Assembly (NCBI GenBank): GCA_910584265.1
Contig: CAJTZE010000033.1
Location: forward strand, 1-37,507
Reading direction: 5' to 3'
Origin: an uncultured Dorea sp.
GTDB lineage: Bacteria > Bacillota > Clostridia > Lachnospirales > Lachnospiraceae
Length of the DNA: 37,507 nucleotides
Shown: positions 25,478 through 33,466 of the stretch, in pieces
Layout of the letters: the number at the start of each line of letters is the position of its first letter
How positions within the stretch are numbered: the stretch's first letter is position 1
Made by a program: the position numbers and the translations under genes
Notes under the pieces: generated by a model
What the model saw: the letters and a program-made list of their open reading frames with translations, nothing else
Databases searched by the model: none
What the model was told of the DNA's origin: nothing

Positions 25478-26833
25478 TTATGCAAAGAACGAAATAATCA
25501 AAGCTACGATAAATCCTGTTCCTCCAACCAGAGTCTCCATGATCGTCCATGTTTTCAACGTTGTCTTTTCGTCTAATCCAACCAGTGATTTTACCAGCCA
25601 GAAGCCGGAATCATTGAAGTGTGAGCATACGGTAGCTCCTCCTGCCACTGCCATTACAACACATGCCAGATACAAAGGCGACAAATCCGCAATTCCCGGC
25701 AGCGCCGCGATAATTCCTGCCGCCATTGTCATGGCTACCGTTGCAGAACCTACGCAGATACGGACCAAAGCCGCCACAACAAATGCGATCAGCACGATCG
25801 GAAGATTTGCAGAGGATACTGCGTTCCCGATCACGTCGCCAAGTCCTGAATACTGCAGCATATACCGCAAAACACCGCCGCAGGCAGTAACCAGAAGAAT
25901 CAGGCCCGTAGGCTCCAATGATTTTGTCATGATCTTCTCAAGTTCAGGCAGCGTATATCCATGCTTTGTTCCAAGGAGGTACATTGCCGCCAGCGTCGCA
26001 AGCAATAATGCCATAAACGGCTGTCCCAGAAATGAAAGGACTGGTTCTACCCCTGCCATCGCCGGTACAACACCGGCAATAGACTTTAATACAATCAATA
26101 CCAGCGGAATCAAAATAATTCCCACAACGGTTCCAAAGCCCGGAAGCTTCGATTCATCAAATTCTTCCTGATTCGCAATATGCTCTGGAACAGGCACATA
26201 ATATTTCTTACCGCAGATGGAGCCCCAAACTGGCCCGGAAACAACCATTGCTACAAAGCCGCACAGAACACCGATCACGATTACAATTCCAAGATCCACA
26301 TCCAGCATGGTTGCAACCAATACCGGACCCGGTGTAGGCGGGATAAATGCGTGTCCAACTGCAAGACCGGCAAGAAGGGGAACCGCATAAAACAAGGATG
26401 ACCGCTTCGTCTTCTTCGCCAGCGAAAATGCCAGTGGAATCAGAATGATCAAACCGGCGTCAAAGAAAACCGGCATCGCAATCACAAGACCTGTAATACC
26501 CAGCGCCCAGGCCGCTTTCTGATCGCCAAATTTATTTACCATCGTAACGGCCAGCGTCTGCGCACCGCCCGATGCCTCCAGTATCGCTCCGAACATAGAC
26601 CCCAGACCGACCAGCAGGGCAATCCCCTTCAGGGTGAGACTGATACCGTCATCCACCGCCGTTACAATATCCTCAAATGGCATTCCCGCAATCATGCCAA
26701 TCGCAACAGCTCCGATCAAGATCGACAGCATTGCATGAATCTTAAACTTAATAATTAACACCAATAGGATAGCCAATCCTATCACTGCGGCCAAAATCAG
26801 CCTCGTAGAATTTAAAGTTGCCGTAGCTTCCAT
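25478..26833 (-). CDS. GntP-family gluconate-type permease
   Basis: Membrane permease of 451 residues with about twelve helices, belonging to the gluconate:proton symporter (GntP) family. It includes the helix-breaking segments VGLGSMFGAILEASGGAQTLA, MPVFFDAGLIILIPLAFSLAKK and FIPPTPGPV typical of that family. ATG 26833 follows GAGGAGG. As the first gene of the catabolic run it should bring in the aldonate that the dehydratase uses; related permeases also carry 2-keto acids or glycerate. It is expressed from the promoter at 26901-26929 between operator-like sites. Confidence 0.95.
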   Translation of the reverse strand: MEATATLNSTRLILAAVIGLAILLVLIIKFKIHAMLSILIGAVAIGMIAGMPFEDIVTAVDDGISLTLKGIALLVGLGSMFGAILEASGGAQTLAVTMVNKFGDQKAAWALGITGLVIAMPVFFDAGLIILIPLAFSLAKKTKRSSLFYAVPLLAGLAVGHAFIPPTPGPVLVATMLDVDLGIVIVIGVLCGFVAMVVSGPVWGSICGKKYYVPVPEHIANQEEFDESKLPGFGTVVGIILIPLVLIVLKSIAGVVPAMAGVEPVLSFLGQPFMALLLATLAAMYLLGTKHGYTLPELEKIMTKSLEPTGLILLVTACGGVLRYMLQYSGLGDVIGNAVSSANLPIVLIAFVVAALVRICVGSATVAMTMAAGIIAALPGIADLSPLYLACVVMAVAGGATVCSHFNDSGFWLVKSLVGLDEKTTLKTWTIMETLVGGTGFIVALIISFFA

Positions 26834-26870
26834 TTTCGTACCTCCTCATGATTCTCTTTTTTTGTTTTAA

Positions 26871-26941
26871 ACATCTGACGTCTTATGTTTTTATGATTGA
26901 ATTATACAAAATCCCATCTTCTTTGTAAATACATCTGATGT
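26871..26941 (-). promoter_or_regulatory. sugar-acid operon promoter with two operator sites
   Basis: TTTACA (26929-26924) and TATAAT (26906-26901) have 17-bp spacing on the minus strand. ACATCTGATGT (26931-26941), a perfect palindrome, touches the -35; ACATCTGACGT (26871-26881) lies in the early transcribed region. The centres are exactly 60 bp apart. They are likely sites for the FadR-type regulator encoded next door, by position and repetition. Confidence 0.72.
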
Positions 26942-26962
26942 ATTTTGTTTTCTTTCTATCTT

Positions 26963-27014
26963 TTGCATAAAAAAAGAACCTGTTTTCCACAAAAACAAGC
27001 TCTTTTTTATGCAA
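26963..27014. terminator. bidirectional terminator after the FadR-type gene
   Basis: A long near-perfect inverted repeat: TTGCATAAAAAAAGAACCTG on one side and CAAGCTCTTTTTTATGCAA on the other, around a TTTT/AAAA inner stem. Both arms end in runs of T or A. It separates the regulator from the permease promoter. Confidence 0.88.
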
Positions 27015-27068
27015 TTTCACTATATTCCTTTTAATATCAATGCCTTTTCCTGTGTACGGACTCCTAAT

Positions 27069-27079
27069 ACATCAGATGT
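27069..27079. promoter_or_regulatory. additional operator-like site
   Basis: ACATCAGATGT is a perfect palindrome of the same sequence type as the sites around the permease promoter, just beyond the regulator's stop codon. A weaker ACATCTGACGA lies inside the regulator's coding end at 27155-27165. Confidence 0.5.
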
Positions 27080-27104
27080 CTCTTTCCAAAACCAAGCTGC
27101 CTTC

Positions 27105-27827
27105 TCAAACCCCCTGCCCTTTTCCTGCATCCTGCACTTCTTTTATCTGCATTAACATCTGACGATTATAGGTCAGGTGCATGATGGAAGCATATCTGGC
27201 TCCGGCGCAGTCCCCTTTTTCGATAGCCTCCACAATCGCTCTGTGGGTATAGATGGTTTCCTGCAGCAGCTTCCGCTTCGTAAGGTTTACAAAGGACATA
27301 ACAGAACTCTGGATAATCGGCTGAAGGATCTCTATCACCCGGTTCTTGCTGCATTTCGCTATATAGGTGTGAAATTCCATATCCTTATTCGCATGGTTCT
27401 TCCCCGAAACAAACAGTTCCTCCGTCTCATCACACAGCTTCTTTAGCTGCTGCTTGTCTTCCTCCGCCGCATGTTCCGCCGCAAGAGCCGCAACATTCGG
27501 CTCAATCATCAGACGTACCTCCACCAGCTCCAGCGCCAACTCGTATTTGTCCGAAAACTGGGAAAATCCCAGCGGGTCATCCTCCAATTTATTCGTGCTG
27601 ACCACATAGGTTCCCGAACCCCGGCGCACCTCCAGAATCCCCTGAGACACGAGGCTCTTCACCGTTTCGCGGATCGTACTCCTCCCCACGCCGAATCTCT
27701 CGGCAAGCTCATATTCATTCGGAATCTTCTGGCCGATTTCAACCGGCTCCTTTAAAATATAATTCATCAGCTCATCCTCAACCTGGGAGGCAAGCAGCTT
27801 TTTATTCATCTTTTCAAACTGATACAT
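27105..27827 (-). CDS. FadR-subfamily GntR transcription regulator
   Basis: Regulator of 240 residues starting at ATG 27827 after AAGGAGAATAGG. The N-terminal winged helix (about 10-75) has NEYELAERFGVGRSTIRETVKSLV and GSGTYV. The C-terminal all-helical FCD effector domain (about 95-235) has the family's metal-binding pattern (EVRLMIEPNVAALAAEHA, then DMEFHTYIA and YTHRAIVEAIEKGD). It sits directly upstream of the permease-dehydratase-aldolase operon. Repeated ACATCTGATGT-type sites flank both promoters, suggesting repression of the operon and of itself, relieved by a sugar-acid intermediate. The effector is inferred, probably a keto-deoxy acid. Confidence 0.92.
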   Translation of the reverse strand: MYQFEKMNKKLLASQVEDELMNYILKEPVEIGQKIPNEYELAERFGVGRSTIRETVKSLVSQGILEVRRGSGTYVVSTNKLEDDPLGFSQFSDKYELALELVEVRLMIEPNVAALAAEHAAEEDKQQLKKLCDETEELFVSGKNHANKDMEFHTYIAKCSKNRVIEILQPIIQSSVMSFVNLTKRKLLQETIYTHRAIVEAIEKGDCAGARYASIMHLTYNRQMLMQIKEVQDAGKGQGV

Positions 27828-27864
27828 CCTATTCTCCTTCTCATAATGTCTCCTGTCCAATCAG

Positions 27865-27913
27865 ACATCAGACCTTTGCAATTCATCATATCATTTTTCC
27901 TGAATAAACTCAA
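27865..27913 (-). promoter_or_regulatory. promoter and operator of the FadR-type gene
   Basis: Minus-strand TTGAGT (27913-27908) and TATGAT (27890-27885) with 17-bp spacing. AGGTCTGATGT (27875-27865) follows the start point and resembles the operon's operator, so self-repression is likely. Confidence 0.6.
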
Positions 27914-27935
27914 CCAGCAGCAAAGAGTAATCTCA

Positions 27936-28067
27936 ATTTATACATGCCTTGGAGCCACAGTTAGCAGTTAGTTCGTTGGAATGTTGCCACGCCTTGTCTC
28001 CTATGCTGTAGTTTTCTCCGGTGAGCCGGACAGCTGTCGGAACTGTGACTCCAAGGCATGTATAAAT
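27936..28067. repeat. 132-bp element with 27-bp inverted terminal repeats
   Basis: The ends, 27936-27962 and 28041-28067, are reverse complements over 27 bases with one mismatch, starting ATTTATACATGCC. The 78-bp centre has no open frame but includes a TCCGG-TGAG-CCGGA hairpin (28016-28029). It sits between the EF-G paralogue's terminator and the regulator's promoter. It looks like a small non-autonomous insertion (MITE) or a structured RNA. No clear target duplication was seen. Confidence 0.65.
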
Positions 28068-28071
28068 AATC

Positions 28072-28097
28072 GGGGATGTGCCCGAAAGCACATCCCC
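28072..28097 (-). terminator. terminator of the EF-G-like gene
   Basis: Perfect 10-bp stem GGGGATGTGC / GCACATCCCC with a 6-nt loop, 13 bp after the stop. The minus-strand tail is only weakly T-rich (GATTATTTAT). Confidence 0.75.
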
Positions 28098-28109
28098 TTA
28101 AAACCACTT

Positions 28110-30185
28110 TTATTCTTCCGCCGCACGTTTTGCAATCTCTGCTTCCTGCACGTCAGACGGCGCCTGCTCATAGCGGGCAAATTCATACTCGTAGGTACCT
28201 CTGCCGCCTGTCATAGAGCGGAGCACGGTACAGTATCCAAACATACCCGTCATCGGTACGTCTGCCTCAATCGCAGTCCTGCCTCCGCCTACCGGATTCA
28301 TACCGAGCACCCGGCCGCGGCGCTTATTCAGGTCGCCCATTACATCACCGGTATAATCATCCGGAACCGTTACCTTCACGGATGCGATCGGCTCTAGCAG
28401 AACCGGCCCGGCCTCCATAAAGCCTTTCTTAAATGCCTGGATCGTTGCTGTCTTAAATGCCATCTCCGAAGAATCTACCGGATGGTAAGATCCATCGTAC
28501 AGAGTCGCCTTCACACCCACTACCGGATATCCTGCCAGAGGTCCTTTCAGGACAGATTCCTGAAGACCTTTCTCTACAGCCGGGAAGTAGTTCTTCGGAA
28601 CCGCTCCGCCTACTACAACCTCTTCAAATACATAAGGCGTTTCCAAATCTCCTGACGGCTCGAATTTCATCTTAACATGGCCGTACTGTCCATGTCCGCC
28701 GGACTGTTTCTTATACTTGGTATCCACATCCGAATTCTTCTTCAATGTCTCGCGGAATGCAACTCTAGGAGTCTCCAGCATAATCTCACATTTATACCTT
28801 GCGGCCAGCTTGCTTGCGATGATCTCAAGATGCTGGTCGCCCATACCATAAAGCAGGGTCTGGCGGTTCTCACTGTCGTTCACCACCTTGATGGTAACAT
28901 CCTCTGCCATCATTCTCTGCAGAGCCTGAGAGACCTTGTCCTCATCGCCTTTATTCTTGCAGGAATACTTCATATATGTATAAGGCTTAGAATACTCGGT
29001 CTTTCCATACAGAACCTGATTCGCCTTAGTAGACAGAGTATCGCCGGTCTTTGTGCTGGACAGCTTGGCAATAGCGCCGATATCGCCGGCAAACATCTCG
29101 CTTACTTCCACCGGCTTGTTGCCGCACATGGTATAGATCTTGCCAAGCTTCTCCTCTGTCTCTGCACCTGCATTATACAGAACATCGTCGCCCTTCAATA
29201 CGCCAGAGCATACCTTAACAAAAGAATATTTGCCGATAAATGGGTCAACCATTGTCTTAAATACATACGCAGATTTTGCAGCGGCAAAATTATAATTTGC
29301 CTCAAACATCTCGTTGGTTGTCCGGTTAATGCCAACACACTCCCTGCAGTCCGGACTAGGGAAGAAACGAACGATATCGGATAACAGATTCGCCACGCCC
29401 TGTGCCTGAATATTAGAACCCATGGCAACCGGAACAATGCTGCCGCCCATAACCTCTGTACGCATTGCCGCGCGGATCTCTTCTACGGAGAATTCATCTC
29501 CCTCAAAATATCTGTCCATAAACTCTTCACTGGTCTCTGCAACAGACTCCAATAATTTCTCGCGGTAGCTCTCTACATATTCCATGCAGTAATCCGGAAT
29601 CTCGCACTCTTCTCTTGTGCCGATGCCGGTATACTTTCTTCCAGCATTCTTGATCAGATTCACATAGCCTACAAGCTTCTCATTCTCACGGATTGGTGAA
29701 AAATGCGGCGCAATCACCTTGCCATATCTCTCTGTCAGATCCTCTACGATCTGGCGGAAGCTGGCATCGTCCACATCCATCTCCGTCACATATACCATAC
29801 GGGGCAGGTTGTACTTATCACACAGCTCCCATGCCTTTTCCGTTCCGACCTCCACGCCTGCTTTTCCGGATACTACAATAATAGCCGCATCGGCCGCGCT
29901 TGCCGCCTCTTCTGCCTCACCCACAAAATCAAAATATCCGGGAGTATCCAGCACGTTGATCTTCGCCTTCTCCCACTCAATCGGAATCAGGGTTGTACCA
30001 ATTGAGAATCCGCGTTTCTGTTCCTCTTTATCAAAATCGCTGATCGTATTGCCGTCGGTCACTTTTCCCATACGGTTTGATGCGCCTGATACATAAGCCA
30101 TGGCCTCAACAAGACTTGTCTTTCCACATCCTCCATGTCCCAGCAGAACTACGTTTCTGATCTCGTCTGTTCTGTATACCTTCAT
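28110..30185 (-). CDS. EF-G-like translation GTPase (paralogue)
   Basis: GTPase of 691 residues with the five-domain layout of elongation factor G. It differs from housekeeping FusA at key points. G1 is GHGGCGKTS (16-24) instead of AHIDAGKTT; the switch II motif is DTPGYFDF, with Tyr84 where FusA has the catalytic His; and the guanine-specificity motif NKxD reads TEMD (134-137). Domain IV has the usual SGGHGQYGHVKM and the C-terminal MTGGRGTYEYEF is kept. This fits the EF-G-2 type paralogues, some of which hydrolyse GTP poorly or act in ribosome recycling or stress. The start follows AAGGAGG. It is transcribed alone from a good promoter. Confidence 0.9.
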   Translation of the reverse strand: MKVYRTDEIRNVVLLGHGGCGKTSLVEAMAYVSGASNRMGKVTDGNTISDFDKEEQKRGFSIGTTLIPIEWEKAKINVLDTPGYFDFVGEAEEAASAADAAIIVVSGKAGVEVGTEKAWELCDKYNLPRMVYVTEMDVDDASFRQIVEDLTERYGKVIAPHFSPIRENEKLVGYVNLIKNAGRKYTGIGTREECEIPDYCMEYVESYREKLLESVAETSEEFMDRYFEGDEFSVEEIRAAMRTEVMGGSIVPVAMGSNIQAQGVANLLSDIVRFFPSPDCRECVGINRTTNEMFEANYNFAAAKSAYVFKTMVDPFIGKYSFVKVCSGVLKGDDVLYNAGAETEEKLGKIYTMCGNKPVEVSEMFAGDIGAIAKLSSTKTGDTLSTKANQVLYGKTEYSKPYTYMKYSCKNKGDEDKVSQALQRMMAEDVTIKVVNDSENRQTLLYGMGDQHLEIIASKLAARYKCEIMLETPRVAFRETLKKNSDVDTKYKKQSGGHGQYGHVKMKFEPSGDLETPYVFEEVVVGGAVPKNYFPAVEKGLQESVLKGPLAGYPVVGVKATLYDGSYHPVDSSEMAFKTATIQAFKKGFMEAGPVLLEPIASVKVTVPDDYTGDVMGDLNKRRGRVLGMNPVGGGRTAIEADVPMTGMFGYCTVLRSMTGGRGTYEYEFARYEQAPSDVQEAEIAKRAAEE

Positions 30186-30222
30186 ATTCGCCGCCTCCTT
30201 AAAAATAAGTTCTCATGGATAT

Positions 30223-30251
30223 ATTGTACTAAATTTTCTTCCGTGTTACAA
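30223..30251 (-). promoter_or_regulatory. promoter of the EF-G-like gene
   Basis: Minus-strand TTGTAA and TACAAT with 17-bp spacing, about 40 bp before the start. Confidence 0.65.
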
Positions 30252-30291
30252 CTATTTTATCGGTTTTTCACAAAATAAAGCATATACCATA

Positions 30292-30939
30292 TTACCCCAG
30301 CCCTTCTAATTTTTTCACCCAGCCTGCAAAATGCGGACACTTTTCTATCATAGCTTTAATACCCACAGCCTCCGCTGCAATTGTTCCATCCGAAAGCTTC
30401 TGATAATACGGATATGCTCTCAATATCCTTTTGGAAGGTGCTGTCTGTTCACTGTTATTTACATGTTCAGGAGTAGAAAATTTTTTAACTTCTTTTTCTA
30501 ATTCAGCAATTGCCGCAGATTTCATCCCCGCCGCACAAAAACCATTTATATCTGAGAAAAGCAGTGCCTCATACTCATGCATTTGAATATATGGAAAGAA
30601 TTCGATACACGACAATTCCTGATTCAAATTTTTCCATATTTGTTTCTCAATATCAGATGCTATTGTCTCTGGTTCTGCTTTTATTCCTCCTGTATACTTT
30701 TGGACTCCCGGCACGTCCTTTGGAAGCTTATAATAATCCAGCATTGTTGTAAGCCTTGCAGAAGAATCCTTTCCCAGACTCATAAGCTCCTTGCGGATGC
30801 GAGAATAATTTGAAACCCCTCCCAATACGATTGGCCGCATATAGATTCTGTGTGGTTCTAAATAAGGCGCTAATAGTTTCTTTATAAAGCTCTCTTCCGA
30901 CTGGCCTTCACATAATATATTAATATATCGATACTCCAT
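30292..30939 (-). CDS. DUF4276-type protein with TOPRIM-like motifs, partner of the AAA ATPase
   Basis: Protein of 215 residues. The start is ATG 30939, overlapping the ATPase stop codon by one base (TAATG), so the two are translationally coupled. The N-terminal beta strand ends in CEGQSEESF (Glu11), followed by an acidic MLDYYKLP (Asp68) and HEYEALLFSDI (121-131), a pattern like the TOPRIM-type nuclease core of OLD and related families and of DUF4276. Similar ATPase-plus-TOPRIM pairs act as antiphage systems (for example PARIS, with DUF4435). Which residues are catalytic is inferred. An alternative is a toxin-like partner of unknown activity. Confidence 0.75.
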   Translation of the reverse strand: MEYRYINILCEGQSEESFIKKLLAPYLEPHRIYMRPIVLGGVSNYSRIRKELMSLGKDSSARLTTMLDYYKLPKDVPGVQKYTGGIKAEPETIASDIEKQIWKNLNQELSCIEFFPYIQMHEYEALLFSDINGFCAAGMKSAAIAELEKEVKKFSTPEHVNNSEQTAPSKRILRAYPYYQKLSDGTIAAEAVGIKAMIEKCPHFAGWVKKLEGLG

Positions 30940-31994
30940 TACGGACGCCCTCCGATAAGATTCTTCTGCCAGATTTCTCCCAATGTATAATCCTCCATCC
31001 ACTCCTGCAGTTCTTTCGTGTCCAGCCTTTTAAAAGATGTCTGTCCATTCATGTTTTCGGTTACAATAATATCCTCCGGCCTGAATTGGTTAATAAACTC
31101 AGTTGACTGCGTTGCAGCTATCACTTGTCGTTTACCTGCATACTTTTTTATAAGTTCAGCAATAACCGTAATTGCATATGGATGTAGTCCAAGCTCCGGC
31201 TCGTCAATACAAATAACATCATTCCGCATCTCCTTCGGTTGACATAGCAATGTCACCATACAAATAAAACGTAACGTTCCATCTGATAACTGATCTGCAC
31301 TAAATGGAATCTCACACCCGTCTTTTTTCCATTCCAGACGTATTATCTCTTGATTTAAGGGATTCACACGCAATACAAAATCCCTGAAATAAGGTGCCGC
31401 TAAACGTACCAGCCGGACAATATAGTCATACGAAGCCTGATCCGTCATTTTAATACGATAGAGGATTGCCGCAATATTCCTGCCATCTTCCGCCAATTCA
31501 ATATTATCATGTATGCTGCAGAATGCTTTCACCGGAGAGGAACTACTGGTATCATGGAAATGATAGGTTTCTATATCATTTAACACTCTGGTCTCTTTCA
31601 CTATCCCGGAATCTTTTAATTCCGAAAAGCCGTCTACCGCATAACGATTTGTCTGCTCAATATAATTATATATTCCCTGCTGTGCAAAATAGCACTCATC
31701 TGCACTTCCCGCCTTCACCCGTCCATAAAACTCATACCTTTCCCGCTTAATGCTAAAGTAACATTCATTTGTCTGCTTCCTGCCATTATAAAGGAGTGCA
31801 TTAATTCCGCCTTGTTCCATAACATAGCTTTGAAGTTCATGTTCCCGAATACACCGCATCATATTAAAAAAAGAAAGCAAGTTAGACTTACCAGCTCCAT
31901 TTTCTCCGATTAGGATATTGATATCCGTAAACTTAATAGAAACATCTTTTATTGACTTATACCCCTTTATTAACAATTCAGATAATCGGTTCAT
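30939..31994 (-). CDS. AAA15/AAA_21-type ATPase of a predicted defence pair
   Basis: SMC/ABC-like ATPase of 351 residues. Walker A is GENGAGKSN (30-38), the signature-like motif is LSDGTLRFI, and Walker B is CIDEPELGLHP with Asp264-Glu265; the H-loop-like segment AATQSTEFINQF follows. The N-terminal LSELLIKGYKSIKDVSIKF is typical of RecF/OLD-like AAA15 proteins. ATG 31994 is preferred over the adjoining GTG 31997. It is followed with a one-base overlap by the TOPRIM-like gene, so both form one operon. Such ATPases usually sense a phage trigger and license an effector; that role is inference from family and pairing. Confidence 0.85.
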   Translation of the reverse strand: MNRLSELLIKGYKSIKDVSIKFTDINILIGENGAGKSNLLSFFNMMRCIREHELQSYVMEQGGINALLYNGRKQTNECYFSIKRERYEFYGRVKAGSADECYFAQQGIYNYIEQTNRYAVDGFSELKDSGIVKETRVLNDIETYHFHDTSSSSPVKAFCSIHDNIELAEDGRNIAAILYRIKMTDQASYDYIVRLVRLAAPYFRDFVLRVNPLNQEIIRLEWKKDGCEIPFSADQLSDGTLRFICMVTLLCQPKEMRNDVICIDEPELGLHPYAITVIAELIKKYAGKRQVIAATQSTEFINQFRPEDIIVTENMNGQTSFKRLDTKELQEWMEDYTLGEIWQKNLIGGRP

Positions 31995-32330
31995 CACTTC
32001 CGCCCTTCCATATAATTTATAAAAAGATTGTCTGTTCTTTTGTCTGCAGATCCTTTAATGTCAATCATCATTTTCATAAAGCCACACAAACATACTATCA
32101 TAATCCATTTTCCCTTTCAAGATACAGTTCATGCGGTTCCCAAGTGTTTTGGAAAGCGGATGATAAGACGGCTGCAAAACTCAAAATATAGTGGTATGCG
32201 TAAAAAAGTTCTGTTATAATAGAGCATGGTATTTAGTACCTTTTTTTGACTGCGAAACGATTACAAATGAAATATTATTTTCTATCACAGTTATATATAC
32301 AGAAACAACTATACGAAAGGAATGACAACT
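31995..32330. other. divergent gap between the ATPase operon and tyrA
   Basis: About 336 bp, AT-rich. A TGtTATAAT extended -10 (TATAAT at 32215-32220) could start tyrA transcription, with a leader of about 100 nt; its -35 is poor. On the minus strand TTGACA lies at 32061-32056, with no convincing -10 at normal distance. No RNA gene or riboswitch was recognised. Confidence 0.45.
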
Positions 32331-33428
32331 ATGGATTCTAGGAAAATCGGCTTTATCGGGCTCGGACTCATTGGCGGCTCTATCGCAAAGGCAGTACGCC
32401 GGTATTATCCCGATGATGAGATTATTGCTTTCGATCATAATAAGGAAACCCTTGCTCTGGCAACAAAGGAATCGGTCATCCATGTTGCCTGTACCTCCAT
32501 TGATGATAATTTCAAATGCTGTGACTACATCTTTCTGTGCGCTCCTGCTGGATTTAACACCTCATATCTAAAGGAACTGCTTCCATATCTTCACAGCGGA
32601 CTGATACTGACCGACGCAGGAAGCGTCAAGACCCCCATCCATGAGGAGGTTACAAGACTGGGACTGGAGGAATATTTTATCGGCGGGCATCCCATGGCAG
32701 GCTCTGAAAAAAGCGGTTTTGCCAATTCCAAACCGCTGCTGATTGAAAATGCATATTTCATCCTGACCCCCTCTGCCAAAACCCCGGCGGAAAAGGTTGA
32801 GGCCTACAAAGCTTTTGCAGAATCCCTGCACTCCATCCCGCTGGTACTGGACTATCAGATACACGATCAGGTAACCGGCACCATCAGCCATCTGCCCCAT
32901 ATTATCGCGGCCTCTCTGGTGAATTTCGTCAAGGACACAGACACTCCAGATGAACTGATGAAGCATCTGGCCGCAGGCGGCTTCAAGGACATCACAAGAA
33001 TCGCCTCCTCCTCTCCTACCATGTGGCAGCATATCTGCACACAGAACCAGGATAACATTTCCCGGATCTTAGGAGACTACATCCACGCCCTGTCACAGGC
33101 CAAGGAAATGATCGACCAAAAGCAGGAAAACGGAATTTATGAAATGTTCGGCCATGCCGGAAGCTACCGCGATTCCATGCCGGACAGCTCCGCAGGGCTC
33201 ATCAAGAAAGCCTTCTGCATTTACTGCGACATTCCCGATGAATCCGGTGCAATCGCCACCATTGCCACGATTCTGGCATCCAATGCGATCAATATGAAAA
33301 ATGTCGGAATCGTCCACAACCGGGAATTTGAAGAAGGCGTCCTGCGGATCGAATTTTATGACGAGACCTCCTGCAGCAGGGCTGTAGCCCTGCTCAAGAA
33401 ACACCGCTATATCATATATGAACGTTAA
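32331..33428 (+). CDS. tyrA: prephenate dehydrogenase
   Basis: Oxidative decarboxylation of prephenate to 4-hydroxyphenylpyruvate with NAD, the route to tyrosine. ATG 32331 lies nine bases after AAGGA; ATG 32322 touches the ribosome site. The 365 residues show the nucleotide-binding IGFIGLGLIGGSIAKAV, the active-site GGHPMAGSEKSGF with its His, and a C-terminal ACT domain (about 295-360, YCDIPDESGAIATIATIL), which should bind tyrosine for feedback control. It is followed 38 bp later by aroA, forming a small aromatic-acid operon. Confidence 0.95.
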   Translation: MDSRKIGFIGLGLIGGSIAKAVRRYYPDDEIIAFDHNKETLALATKESVIHVACTSIDDNFKCCDYIFLCAPAGFNTSYLKELLPYLHSGLILTDAGSVKTPIHEEVTRLGLEEYFIGGHPMAGSEKSGFANSKPLLIENAYFILTPSAKTPAEKVEAYKAFAESLHSIPLVLDYQIHDQVTGTISHLPHIIAASLVNFVKDTDTPDELMKHLAAGGFKDITRIASSSPTMWQHICTQNQDNISRILGDYIHALSQAKEMIDQKQENGIYEMFGHAGSYRDSMPDSSAGLIKKAFCIYCDIPDESGAIATIATILASNAINMKNVGIVHNREFEEGVLRIEFYDETSCSRAVALLKKHRYIIYER

Positions 33429-33466
33429 TGCCAAACTAATACGAATTAAGAAACGAGGAATGCACG

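Noticed and set aside
32224..32248. GGTA-TTTAG-TACC followed by seven T in the tyrA leader
   Set aside because: A 4-bp stem is too weak to call an attenuator.
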